Below are positions 7,703-15,794 of a DNA stretch of 57,480 bases, piece by piece (position 1 is the stretch's first letter; each line of letters starts with the position of its first letter). Made by a program: the position numbers and the translations under genes. Source of the DNA: Bacillota bacterium (GTDB taxonomy: Bacteria; Bacillota; Clostridia; Lachnospirales; Cellulosilyticaceae); the NCBI GenBank assembly GCA_023393125.1, contig JAEWMQ010000055.1:1-57480 (forward strand), in the 5' to 3' direction. The notes under the pieces were generated by a model. That model ran no database searches, was not told the DNA's origin, and saw only the letters and a program-made list of their open reading frames with translations.

Positions 7703-8989
7703 TTATTCCTTTACTTGTTTCAAATCCATTAATTTGTAGACTAAAAACACCACTAGAACTGGCACAACCCAAGGAAATCCCATACTACTTAAAGGAATAA
7801 GCCCAATTAGCTTTTGTAATGGTATGAATCCTAAAGTTTGTCCCATAACATCTAATATGGATATGATAAGTGTTATATAAACTGCTACTTGATAAACCCT
7901 ATTACTAGTAATCCATTTATCTGCAAATGTAAGTCCTACAAGTACAATAATAACAGGGTAAAGAATTTTAAGTACTGGTAGTGTGATCCCTACTATTCGA
8001 TCTACTCCCATAAGCGCTATACCCATACTTATAAGTGAAATAAGAATATCAGCTAACCAATAAGGTAACTTTCCTTTTGTTAGCTCTGAAAAATACTCCG
8101 CTCCTGTAGCCGTTAAGCCTATAGAGGTTGTTAAACACGCTAGAGATACTGATATGGCAAGAAAAACAGATCCTGTTTTACCTAGAATTTGCTCTGCAAG
8201 TGTTACAACTAAAGCTGTTTTTTCTATATCTCCACTCATATGGCCTGTATACATCCCTAGATACATTAGCCCACCATAAATAATCCCAAGACCAATAATA
8301 GCTATTAAAGATGATTTTAATGTGAGTTTTACAATCTCCTTAGGTTGATTATATCCTTTAGATTTTATTGTATGAACAATCATACCACCAAAGCACACTG
8401 CTGCTAGAGCATCCATGGTCTGATAACCTTCTATTAAAGAGCTTGCAAACACATTATCTAAAGTTGTTTCTGTTACAGGCCCTAAAGGTATGATACTTCC
8501 TTTTATAATTAAAGTTAGTAAGGTAAATAGTAAAATCGGTGTTAGAAACTTTCCTATTAAATCCACAATAGATCCAGGGCTAATAACAAAAAGGGTATTT
8601 ATTAGAAAATACATACCAATAACCACTATAGGATTGATATTTTCAAAAAAAGGTTTAATCCCTATTTCATATGTTGTTGCTGCTGTTCTTGGAATAGCAA
8701 AAAGAGGCCCTATTGTTAACATAAGTGATGTGATTAAGATTGTAGAAAATAAATGACTTACATGGTTTCCTACAACTCTAAAATCTCCTCCAACTTTAGC
8801 TGTTGCCATAACACCTAATAAAGGAAGTCCTACGCCCATAATCATAAATCCAATTAACCCTATCCAGTACTGATCACCTACCATATGACCAAGATAAGGA
8901 GGGAAAATGAGATTACCTGAGCCAAAAAACATTGCAAACAATGCAAATCCAATAATAATCATATCTTTTATAATTGTGTTTCTTTTCAT
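7703..8989 (-). CDS. brnQ: Branched-chain amino acid:cation symporter
   Basis: A 428-residue LIVCS-family carrier that imports Leu, Ile and Val with Na+ or H+. It has twelve predicted membrane helices. The family opening GFALFAMFFGSGNLIFPPYLG is visible at residues 14-34 (cited in part: FFGSGNLIFPP), with GPLFAIPRTAATTYE in helix 3. AGGAG precedes the ATG. It is monocistronic as far as visible, and no T-box or CodY-like site is evident upstream. Confidence 0.93.
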   Translation of the reverse strand: MKRNTIIKDMIIIGFALFAMFFGSGNLIFPPYLGHMVGDQYWIGLIGFMIMGVGLPLLGVMATAKVGGDFRVVGNHVSHLFSTILITSLMLTIGPLFAIPRTAATTYEIGIKPFFENINPIVVIGMYFLINTLFVISPGSIVDLIGKFLTPILLFTLLTLIIKGSIIPLGPVTETTLDNVFASSLIEGYQTMDALAAVCFGGMIVHTIKSKGYNQPKEIVKLTLKSSLIAIIGLGIIYGGLMYLGMYTGHMSGDIEKTALVVTLAEQILGKTGSVFLAISVSLACLTTSIGLTATGAEYFSELTKGKLPYWLADILISLISMGIALMGVDRIVGITLPVLKILYPVIIVLVGLTFADKWITSNRVYQVAVYITLIISILDVMGQTLGFIPLQKLIGLIPLSSMGFPWVVPVLVVFLVYKLMDLKQVKE

Positions 8990-9191
8990 GTTAAAACTCC
9001 TGTCCGTTATTTATGTAACCCATAGATTGTATTTTAATCTATTTTGATGTGTAAATAAAGCTGGAAATGTTTAAACCTAAATAAAAAACATCTAGTCTAA
9101 TTACTTTTTTAATATTTTTTATCTATATTATTATTTACCTTCTTCTATTATTTTAACCATAAATACACAGAATTGCAATCTACTGCTATTA

Positions 9192-9527
9192 TCACAAAAT
9201 TCGAATCATCTTCTTTAGGCAATAACCAATCTGTTCTACTTCTTCCCTATTAAGAACAACGCCTTCATCTGGTCTTTCATTAAGTTTGAAAACAATCGCT
9301 ATCTGTCCTACCTCTTGATGAAATTGAATACGATTCATTACTATAGGCTGTTCTAACAATTCTCTCATAATAGTTGCCGTTGCTTCATGACCTATAGCTG
9401 ATATAAATCCATAGGTCTGTAAAAGTTCTTTAGCTGTATCAATAGCAATATCTGTTATTTCATAAAGTCCATTTGTTGTTGCTACCGTGCCATTAAATAA
9501 GGCTATAGGCCACGTATTTTCTTTCAC
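9192..9527 (-). CDS. DUF1874 (YddF/STIV B116-like) protein, AcrIII-1/Crn2 ring-nuclease-like
   Basis: A 111-residue protein matching the viral STIV-B116/SIRV gp29 family (DUF1874). Shared blocks are IALFNG, ISAIGHEAT, NRIQ, and RPDEGVVLNREEV. His47, Arg66, Arg85 and Glu88 fall at the positions I recall for the cyclic tetra-adenylate-cleaving viral anti-CRISPR AcrIII-1 and its cellular form Crn2. The start is GTG at 9527, 8 bases after AGGGGG. It has its own promoter-like sequence. No CRISPR genes are in the window. Bacterial members also occur on mobile elements (YddF of ICEBs1). Ring-nuclease activity is inferred. Confidence 0.85.
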   Translation of the reverse strand: MKENTWPIALFNGTVATTNGLYEITDIAIDTAKELLQTYGFISAIGHEATATIMRELLEQPIVMNRIQFHQEVGQIAIVFKLNERPDEGVVLNREEVEQIGYCLKKMIRIL

Positions 9528-9603
9528 CCTTCATTCCCCCTAAAAATCTTCCGTTTATATAGTTTAAAATTTTTATCTTTTTCCTAATCATTGTATACTT
9601 TTT

Positions 9604-9632
9604 ATTATATCTAAATTGACAAGCAAAATAAA
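9604..9632 (-). promoter_or_regulatory. Candidate promoter of the DUF1874 gene
   Basis: TTTATT (9632-9627), a 17-base spacer, then TATAAT (9609-9604) on the minus strand. Confidence 0.5.
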
Positions 9633-9696
9633 CATTTGCTCTAGAAATCCTTAGAACTTTCATATCTCTCATAAGACATTATCTATTTTAGCATGC

Positions 9697-9732
9697 AAAA
9701 AGAGCCAAACAACATTTGTCATTTGGCTCTTT
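9697..9732 (-). terminator. Second terminator downstream of the candidate RNA
   Basis: An 11-bp perfect stem AAAGAGCCAAA/TTTGGCTCTTT, with the T-run on the minus strand. It insulates the DUF1874 gene from upstream transcription. Confidence 0.75.
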
Positions 9733-9779
9733 CTGTTCTCCAGCACTTCATTATTCACTTTTAATTTTATGCTATTACC

Positions 9780-10008
9780 AAAAAAGGGCATAGTCATAGC
9801 TCCTCAGTATGCCTTGCACATTAAAGGTACTGATAGCATAAGTTATAAAAGTTTAAACGAAGAGTGAGGAGCTCTTAAAAGTCTTAGCCGGTGCACCCTT
9901 ATGTCAGGAAACTAAGGCTTTAAGACTCTGATTTTAAACTTTATTTAGGTACTGCTCGATGTAAAAACGTTTAGGACAACTTATAAGTGGCGCGTCAAGT
10001 TAATGCTG
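9780..10008 (-). ncRNA. Candidate structured non-coding RNA, about 229 nt
   Basis: A gene-free stretch bounded on the minus strand by an extended -10 (TGG then TATAAT, 10020-10015) and a terminator (GGCATA/TATGCC then C and six T, ending at 9780). Internal perfect complementarities are 9798-9806 with 9865-9873 (9 bp), 9848-9857 with 9933-9942 (10 bp), and 9880-9886 with 9921-9927, extended by 9887-9889/9916-9918. The 9-bp and 10-bp helices interleave, which implies a pseudoknot. I could not match it to tmRNA, RNase P, SRP, 6S or a known riboswitch. A raiA-like class RNA of similar size is possible. Confidence 0.5.
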
Positions 10009-10014
10009 CGTTGG

Positions 10015-10020
10015 ATTATA
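10015..10020 (-). promoter_or_regulatory. Extended -10 promoter of the candidate RNA
   Basis: A consensus TATAAT preceded by TGG on the minus strand. No clear -35 is visible. Confidence 0.45.
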
Positions 10021-10139
10021 CCATAGAAGTTGTTTGTTATTTTTACACTTATTATATGTCAGCTCCTAGTAGAATCCCTAATAAAAAACTGTATTATATT
10101 TTAATTTCTTCCAATGTTAATATTTTATATTTTTATATT

Positions 10140-11048
10140 TTATATTACTCTTCTAATCACTTGAAGTGGTAAATTCCCAGATGTATAAGCATTTGAAATA
10201 ATAATACCTGTTGATGGTGTACTTGCGTGAATCATCTTACCATCTCCTATATAAATACCACAATGACTAATGGTTGATGTGCTACTTCCAAAAAATAATA
10301 AATCTCCTTTTTGAAGGTTCTCTTTCGTAATCAAAGTTCCTACTTTGCTTTGATCACTTGCAGTTCTTGGAATCGTTACCCCATGAATCTTCATAACACC
10401 TTGTGTAAAGCCAGAACAATCTGTCCCATTCGTCAAACTAGTTCCACCATATACATAAGGGTTTCCTAAATACTTCATTGCCGTCTCAACCACTTTTTCA
10501 CCTTTTGTGCTACTAGTTGTTGTTGTGCTACCTGTCCATACTGGAATCTCTCCAACATTACTAAGTGACTGCGTACTAATATAAGAGTCATATTTACAGT
10601 CTATGTACTCACTTGATACAAATCCTGCACTGCCATTAAGCATAATCTTATAAAAACCATTAACTTTGTATAAAACTTCAACATTAGTTCCGTTCTTCAA
10701 ACTTCCAATAACTTTTGACTTTTGAGTATCCGGATAGCTTCTTATATTTAACTTGGTTGCTTTAACAGTTCCATCAGCCTTTGTCAACGTTAGGTATTCT
10801 CGTTTAATATAGGCTTTTTTACCTTGAATATCAACTTGATACCATATATCACTTGTTCCTACTAAATCAACAACCTGTACTGATTCTTTAGCATAAACCT
10901 TCTTAACAATAGATGATGATGTTGTTGGTTCTGACCTCACATTAAGAACATTTGCATTAACAGTACCCACTGTTTTACCAAATGTTAACTGAGGCAGCAT
11001 CATCATACTAGCTCCTAGTAGTAGTACTATTTTCTTTTGTTTCCACAT
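10140..11048 (-). CDS. Secreted SH3b-NlpC/P60 peptidoglycan endopeptidase
   Basis: A 302-residue exported wall hydrolase. Residues 1-24 are a signal peptide. Two bacterial SH3 domains follow (about 28-88 and 92-152), then a Ser/Thr-rich linker and an NlpC/P60 domain (about 185-302). The catalytic residues visible are Cys211 (GTDCSGF), His262 (SHCGIYIG) and His274. GGAGG lies 5 bases before the ATG at 11048. The ATG that overlaps that site is not the start. It cleaves stem peptides, probably D-Glu to diamino acid as in the family. It is a single gene, and its stop lies in an ATATTTT-rich tract with no clear terminator. Confidence 0.92.
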   Translation of the reverse strand: MWKQKKIVLLLGASMMMLPQLTFGKTVGTVNANVLNVRSEPTTSSSIVKKVYAKESVQVVDLVGTSDIWYQVDIQGKKAYIKREYLTLTKADGTVKATKLNIRSYPDTQKSKVIGSLKNGTNVEVLYKVNGFYKIMLNGSAGFVSSEYIDCKYDSYISTQSLSNVGEIPVWTGSTTTTSSTKGEKVVETAMKYLGNPYVYGGTSLTNGTDCSGFTQGVMKIHGVTIPRTASDQSKVGTLITKENLQKGDLLFFGSSTSTISHCGIYIGDGKMIHASTPSTGIIISNAYTSGNLPLQVIRRVI

Positions 11049-11162
11049 AAAAACCTCCATTTTTATATTACTAGTTGTATATATTAACTATTTATTACAT
11101 TTTGTTACAAATATTGTACATCTTTTTAAAGCAAATGTCAATTTCTGTAAGCTGTGTTTTAT

Positions 11163-11187
11163 AAAAAAGGCTGCATTATCTGCAGCC
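11163..11187 (-). terminator. Terminator of the alpha/beta hydrolase gene
   Basis: GGCTGCA/TGCAGCC with a 5-base loop, followed by TTTTTT on the minus strand. Confidence 0.85.
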
Positions 11188-11305
11188 TAAACCAGTATCA
11201 ATATAAACTTCATTCTAAACAAACTATCTTTTCATTTATTAGCAACACTAACTACTCACCTAAGATAAAGATTATTTATACAATAATCGCTCTGATAGAT
11301 GGCAT

Positions 11306-12169
11306 TTATCCTAACAAAAACTCTATAATCATTTTCTTTTCCACATCTGTCAACTCGTTAATATGCCCCCTATCTTTAAGTAAATATGTAATACTTTGTT
11401 TCCATACTTTTTTTACCTGTGATAAAACTTGTTTGGCTGGAAATAAACAGTCTTTTTCTGCCGCCATAACTAAAACTGGGTTATGATATTTACTAAGGCT
11501 TTTCACTTTTTCGTTTTGCGGCATGATAGATTTTATTTTTGCATTATCAATACTGCAACGAGCAGTTATTAAAATATCCTGTGTAATATTAGTTTCTTCA
11601 ATAGCCATAGGAAGAATACACTTAATAAACCATTCTTCCTTATGAGTAAGCCAATACATAATCATCGGAAATGTCATATTTATGCTTTTATATGTAGGAG
11701 CATTTTTAATTGCAGAAGGTACAATCAATGCACTTCGCTCAATTAATTCAGGAAATACACACATTGCTTTTACTAAAATACCTGCACCAAATGAACCACC
11801 AAAGCAAGCCATACTAGCATACCCCAATGCTCTTATTACACTAATTACCCATTTCCCATAATCTTGATTATATGGAGACAAGGAGGTTTCAGCACTTTTC
11901 CCGGGATGTCCTATTGTATCTACCGCATAAATATGAAAATCATTTAACAGAAATTTGCAATATTTTAAATTATAAGCAGTAGTAGCATTTCCACCATGAA
12001 ATACCAACAATGGTTTACCAGTAAAATTACCACATTCAATTAAATGTGTTTCCCCAAATATTGTTTCTACATATATATCTTTATAGGGTACTTTCAATTC
12101 CTTTATCTGTGTATCATACAATGCTAATATGGCATCTTTCGACTTTTCATTCCTATAAATTGATTTCAT
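11306..12169 (-). CDS. Alpha/beta-hydrolase fold protein
   Basis: A 287-residue cytosolic hydrolase with no signal peptide. The oxyanion segment is LLVFHGGNA. The nucleophile elbow is CFGGSFGAG with Ser126, the acid is probably Asp in AAEKDCLFP, and the catalytic His is in DRGHINEL. The substrate cannot be read from sequence. Carboxylesterases and haloperoxidase-like hydrolases share this layout. GGAG precedes the ATG. It stands alone between its own terminator and a long gap. Confidence 0.85.
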   Translation of the reverse strand: MKSIYRNEKSKDAILALYDTQIKELKVPYKDIYVETIFGETHLIECGNFTGKPLLVFHGGNATTAYNLKYCKFLLNDFHIYAVDTIGHPGKSAETSLSPYNQDYGKWVISVIRALGYASMACFGGSFGAGILVKAMCVFPELIERSALIVPSAIKNAPTYKSINMTFPMIMYWLTHKEEWFIKCILPMAIEETNITQDILITARCSIDNAKIKSIMPQNEKVKSLSKYHNPVLVMAAEKDCLFPAKQVLSQVKKVWKQSITYLLKDRGHINELTDVEKKMIIEFLLG

Positions 12170-12493
12170 AATATATCTCCAAATTCTGACTTATAAACTC
12201 CCCATTTTCTCTATTATACAAAACAAGATTAAGATTGTACCTGTTCCTATCTAAAACTATTCTTTTAATTACTAACCTAAATAACTATTTGCTTGAGTAC
12301 TTAGTGAATAACCTTATTTAGTAACCTTACGTTATATATAAATAATCCCCACCCAACAAACATCTATTTTTATTACTAAATTACTTATATAGTATATCAC
12401 TTTAGATGTGTTGGATTTTGTAGTTTTGTGCTATATAAAAAATAAGACCCGACATTGCACCTGGTTTCATTTTAACAGTTCCACATTTTAGGC
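12170..12493. other. Gene-poor gap between the hydrolase and the purine operon
   Basis: No convincing gene. A TGTATAAT -10-like sequence on the minus strand near 12213-12222 may serve the hydrolase gene. A plus-strand TTGGAT, 17 bases, TATAAA match near 12413-12441 leads into no gene. An imperfect inverted repeat (CCAACAAACATCTA near 12354, TAGATGTGTTGG near 12403) is present. Confidence 0.4.
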
Positions 12494-12526
12494 AAAAAAA
12501 GAAGGATAAGGCTTTTAGCCCTACCC
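12494..12526 (-). terminator. Terminator at the end of the purine operon
   Basis: On the minus strand GGGTAGGGC pairs fully with GCCTTATCC when two G-U pairs are allowed. TTCTTTTTTT follows. The stem is much weaker as plus-strand RNA. Confidence 0.75.
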
Positions 12527-12543
12527 TATTTTACTAAACTTAA

Positions 12544-12684
12544 TTAGTAATGCTCTATCATTATTAACAGTATATCTTTTTCATCCCAGATGTCGCTCTG
12601 TGATATGGCTCCTAAGAGCACTAACTTATTTATCGTTTGTTTGTACTGTGCATCACTTACAGAACCATCTATTTTTAAAATAAG
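12544..12684 (-). pseudogene. Possible remnant reading frame between purD and its terminator
   Basis: An open frame of 46 codons with coding-like composition (contains INKLVLLGAISQSDIWDEKD and ends LLIMIEHY). It has no ATG/GTG start with a ribosome binding site and is preceded in frame by TGA. It may be the tail of a decayed gene inside the purine operon. I do not recognise the family, and chance is not excluded. Confidence 0.25.
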
Positions 12685-12740
12685 TCATTATCTGTAGTTA
12701 AGATAACTACTATTTACAAACTATTAAATTGTAAATATAC

Positions 12741-13994
12741 CTATTTTGCTATATCACTTCTATATTGCATACCATCAAAACTAATCTTTTTCACTTCTTC
12801 ATAAATATTTGCTCTAGCTTCACTTAAATTAGTCCCTAGACTTGTAATAGCTAGTACTCTTCCACCATCTGTTTGGATAGTATCTCCTACTTTTTTCGTT
12901 CCTGCGTGGAATAAGTAAGTTTCTTCATTTAAGGCATCAAGACCTGTGATTACATCACCTTTGTGAGAAGTTTCTGGATAACCTTTGCTTGCAAGTACTA
13001 GGGTTACGCTTTGCCTGTCATCCCACTCTATTGGTGTATTGGCTAAATTACCATCAATACACGCCTCCATAATTTGAATCAGATCTGTTTTTAATCTAGG
13101 AAGCACACTTTGAGTTTCTGGGTCACCAAAGCGCACATTAAATTCTAAAACTTTTGGAATGTTATTTTCAATCATTAATCCAATAAAGAGTACCCCTTTG
13201 AAGTTGAGATTTTCTTTCTTAAAGCCACTTATAATTGGTTCTAGGATTTGTGCATTGATATTAGCTCTTACTTCTGATGTAATGATTGGGTTTGGTGAGA
13301 AACCTCCCATGCCACCTGTATTTAAGCCTTTATCATCATCCATGGCACGTTTATAATCTCTAGCTGTTTCCATTGGTACGATACTATCTCCATCTACAAA
13401 GCATAGAAGGGATGCTTCTGTCCCTGTTAAGAATTCTTCTAAAACAATGGTGCTACCTGCTTCAGCAAATTTACCACTAAAGATCTCTCTAATGGCTACT
13501 TCTGCATCTTCGTATGTTTCACAGATGAGTACACCTTTTCCTGCTGCTAAACCATCTGCTTTAACAACCACTGGTAAACTAAAGTTTTTAACTTCTGCTA
13601 TGCAAGATTCTACTGCATCACTATTAAAACTAGCATAAGCTGCTGTTGGAATGTCATTTCTCATTAAAAATTGTTTTGTAAAATGTTTGCTACCCTCAAA
13701 TTGAGCACATTCTTTATTAGGTCCAAAGATATTTAAACCTCTTTTTTCAAAGACATCTACAATCCCCATTACAAGTGGCACTTCTGGCCCTACGATGGTA
13801 AGATCAATTTGTTTTTCTGTAGCAAAGTCAGCTAATCCTTCAAGATCCTCCACTTTAATAGCTACATTGATAAAAGCATCTTCTGTTCCCCCATTGCCTG
13901 GTGCTACAAAAATCTCAGCATCTGGATGAAAACGTCTCACTGTATGTGCAATGGCTGATTCTCTTCCGCCATTTCCTATGATTAATATTTTCAT
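12741..13994 (-). CDS. purD: Phosphoribosylamine-glycine ligase
   Basis: A 417-residue ATP-grasp enzyme that makes GAR from phosphoribosylamine, glycine and ATP, step 2 of purine synthesis. The N-domain opens MKILIIGNGGRESAIA. The ATP-grasp part shows PVVVKADGLAAGKGV, and LEFNVRFGDPETQ carries metal ligands. It is the last gene of the operon, beginning 3 bases after purN. Length is normal. purH, usually found between purN and purD in Clostridia, is absent here. Confidence 0.97.
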   Translation of the reverse strand: MKILIIGNGGRESAIAHTVRRFHPDAEIFVAPGNGGTEDAFINVAIKVEDLEGLADFATEKQIDLTIVGPEVPLVMGIVDVFEKRGLNIFGPNKECAQFEGSKHFTKQFLMRNDIPTAAYASFNSDAVESCIAEVKNFSLPVVVKADGLAAGKGVLICETYEDAEVAIREIFSGKFAEAGSTIVLEEFLTGTEASLLCFVDGDSIVPMETARDYKRAMDDDKGLNTGGMGGFSPNPIITSEVRANINAQILEPIISGFKKENLNFKGVLFIGLMIENNIPKVLEFNVRFGDPETQSVLPRLKTDLIQIMEACIDGNLANTPIEWDDRQSVTLVLASKGYPETSHKGDVITGLDALNEETYLFHAGTKKVGDTIQTDGGRVLAITSLGTNLSEARANIYEEVKKISFDGMQYRSDIAK

Positions 13995-13997
13995 GAT

Positions 13998-14579
13998 TTA
14001 GTTGCTCCCCTCTATCTGTTTGATGGCTTCTACTAAAATTTTATGTTCAATTTCTGCTAAAATACGTTGTTGTAAACTTTCTGGTGTATCCTCTTCAAAC
14101 ACTTCTAATTTGCGTTGAAGAATAATCTCACCTGTGTCTACACCTGTATCAATATAATGAACTGTTGCACCACTTTCTTTTTCACCTGCAGCTATCACAG
14201 CTTCATGAACATGAATACCAAAGTAACCCATGCCACCGTATTTAGGAAGCAGTGAAGGATGAATATTAATGATGCGTCCTTTAAAAGTATTCACTAACTT
14301 TTCATCCATGATTTTTAGATAACCCGCGCAAACTACAAAATCTACTTTTTGCTCTAACAATAAATTCAATAAATCTTCATCATAATGACCACTCTTTGGC
14401 TCAATATGAAAAGCAGGGATGTTATGTTTTCTAGCACGTTCTAGGCCGTAAGCTGATGCTTTATTAGAAATGACACAGACAATTTCACTTGCAAGTGTGC
14501 CATTTTCTACTGCATCTATAATGCTTTGTAAGTTAGTACCACCACCTGATACAAGTACGCCTATTCTTAATCTTGACAT
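13998..14579 (-). CDS. purN: Phosphoribosylglycinamide formyltransferase
   Basis: A 193-residue enzyme that transfers formyl from 10-formyl-THF to GAR. It starts RIGVLVSGGGTNLQSIID. The catalytic set is in INIHPSLLPKYGG (Asn, His) and HYIDTGVDTGEII (Asp). Its ATG lies inside the end of purM (13-base overlap), and purD follows after 3 bases, so translation is coupled. It is a folate-dependent step. The window also encodes a folate-regulated FolT importer. Confidence 0.97.
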   Translation of the reverse strand: MSRLRIGVLVSGGGTNLQSIIDAVENGTLASEIVCVISNKASAYGLERARKHNIPAFHIEPKSGHYDEDLLNLLLEQKVDFVVCAGYLKIMDEKLVNTFKGRIINIHPSLLPKYGGMGYFGIHVHEAVIAAGEKESGATVHYIDTGVDTGEIILQRKLEVFEEDTPESLQQRILAEIEHKILVEAIKQIEGSN

Positions 14580-15610
14580 AAGATCACACCTTTGTTACCT
14601 GCTACGATTTCACCGATAACTAATGCTTTTTCATCTGCCTCGTGAAGTGCTGTTAATACTTTTTCACTGTCAGCTGCATCTACTACAAGCATCATACCAA
14701 TACCCATATTAAAAGTATTGTAAAGTTCGTTGACATCAAGGTTTGATGTTTCTTCTAGGAATTTATAAATAGGAGGTTTTTCGATCACATTGATGTTGAT
14801 TCTAGCATCTACGCCTTCTGGAAGCGTACGTGGTACATTTTCTATAAAGCCGCCACCTGTAATGTGGGCAATCCCTTTAATTTTAGCTGCTGCTTTTGCT
14901 GCTTTAACTGCTTTAACATAAAGTTTGGTTGGTTTAAGAAGTGCTTCGCCATAAGTTTCACCAAGCTCTTCACTATACGCATGAAGATCTACACCCGCTG
15001 CTTCTACTAATTTTCTAACAAGAGAGTAACCATTACTATGTACACCTGTTGAAGGAAGACCAATAATGACATCTCCTGCTTTAATAGTGCTACCATCAAT
15101 CATATCTTGGCGATCTACAATACCTACTGCAAAACCAGCTACGTCATATTCACCATCTGGGTAGAAGCCCGGCATTTCTGCTGTTTCACCGCCTACTAAT
15201 GCACACAAACTTTCTTTACAACCATCTGCAATTCCTTTTACAATGCTAGCAATATGTTCAGGTGCAATTTTACCTGTTGCGATGTAATCTAAGAAGAATA
15301 GAGGCTCTGCTCCACCACAAATAATATCATTCACACACATGGCTACTGCATCAATACCGATTGTATCGTGTTTATCCATATCAAAAGCTAATTTTAATTT
15401 AGTTCCAACCCCATCAGTTCCAGATACAAGTACAGGTTCTTTCATTCCTGCAAAAGCACCAAGAGAAAATGCCCCACCAAAGCTTCCGATATCTGTGAGT
15501 ACACCTGGAATAAAAGTTGATTTAACATGCTCTTTCATCTTAGTTACTGCTTCATACCCACGGTGAACATCAACCCCAGCATCTTTATATGTGATTTTAC
15601 TATTAGACAT
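14567..15610 (-). CDS. purM: Phosphoribosylformylglycinamidine cyclo-ligase (AIR synthetase)
   Basis: A 347-residue enzyme that closes FGAM to AIR with ATP. Signatures are YKDAGVDVHRGYEAV, GTDGVGTKLKLAFDMDKHDT (cited at the limit), CVNDIICGGAEPLFFLDY, and LVGGETAEMPGFY. The length is that of the family. It overlaps purN at its 3' end. The 184-base gap to purF holds a palindromic repeat and a hairpin. Confidence 0.97.
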   Translation of the reverse strand: MSNSKITYKDAGVDVHRGYEAVTKMKEHVKSTFIPGVLTDIGSFGGAFSLGAFAGMKEPVLVSGTDGVGTKLKLAFDMDKHDTIGIDAVAMCVNDIICGGAEPLFFLDYIATGKIAPEHIASIVKGIADGCKESLCALVGGETAEMPGFYPDGEYDVAGFAVGIVDRQDMIDGSTIKAGDVIIGLPSTGVHSNGYSLVRKLVEAAGVDLHAYSEELGETYGEALLKPTKLYVKAVKAAKAAAKIKGIAHITGGGFIENVPRTLPEGVDARININVIEKPPIYKFLEETSNLDVNELYNTFNMGIGMMLVVDAADSEKVLTALHEADEKALVIGEIVAGNKGVILCQD

Positions 15611-15675
15611 TTTTCTTCCTCCTATATGAACTATAGTAAACTATAGCTTTATTTTATATTTAACTAATTGCCATT

Positions 15676-15740
15676 AATGAAAAATGAAGAATGAAAAATT
15701 TAAAACCTGGCTAACTATTCTTCATCTTTCATTCTTCATT
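15676..15740. repeat. AATGAAGAATGAA-type imperfect palindrome (copy 1)
   Basis: An AATGAA-unit array (15676-15699) faces its near-complement ending TTCATTCTTCATT (15740) across a short GC-richer centre. It is the same word family as the repeat at 17935-18148. Confidence 0.6.
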
Positions 15741-15757
15741 GCTCTCTATACCACAAT

Positions 15758-15786
15758 GTACCCTAGATAGACGATATCTAGGGTAC
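15758..15786. repeat. 12-bp hairpin downstream of purF
   Basis: GTACCCTAGATA and TATCTAGGGTAC are perfect arms with a 5-base loop. There is no T-run on the purine operon strand, so it more likely marks an mRNA processing or stability element than a terminator. Confidence 0.6.
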
Positions 15787-15794
15787 TTTCTTTA

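Noticed and set aside
9780..10000. Plus-strand orientation of the structured RNA
   Set aside because: A weak extended -10 (TGC TATTAC near 9770-9778) exists, but no terminator follows on the plus strand. The minus strand has both a consensus -10 and a T6 terminator.
9780..10008. 6S RNA, tmRNA or RNase P RNA assignment for the structured RNA
   Set aside because: The two ends do not pair as in 6S. There is no tmRNA start or CCA end, and the conserved RNase P GAGGAAAGUC block is absent.
9987..10172. Plus-strand ORF opposite the candidate RNA
   Set aside because: No ribosome binding site and no protein-like composition. It overlaps the RNA promoter and the end of the NlpC/P60 gene.
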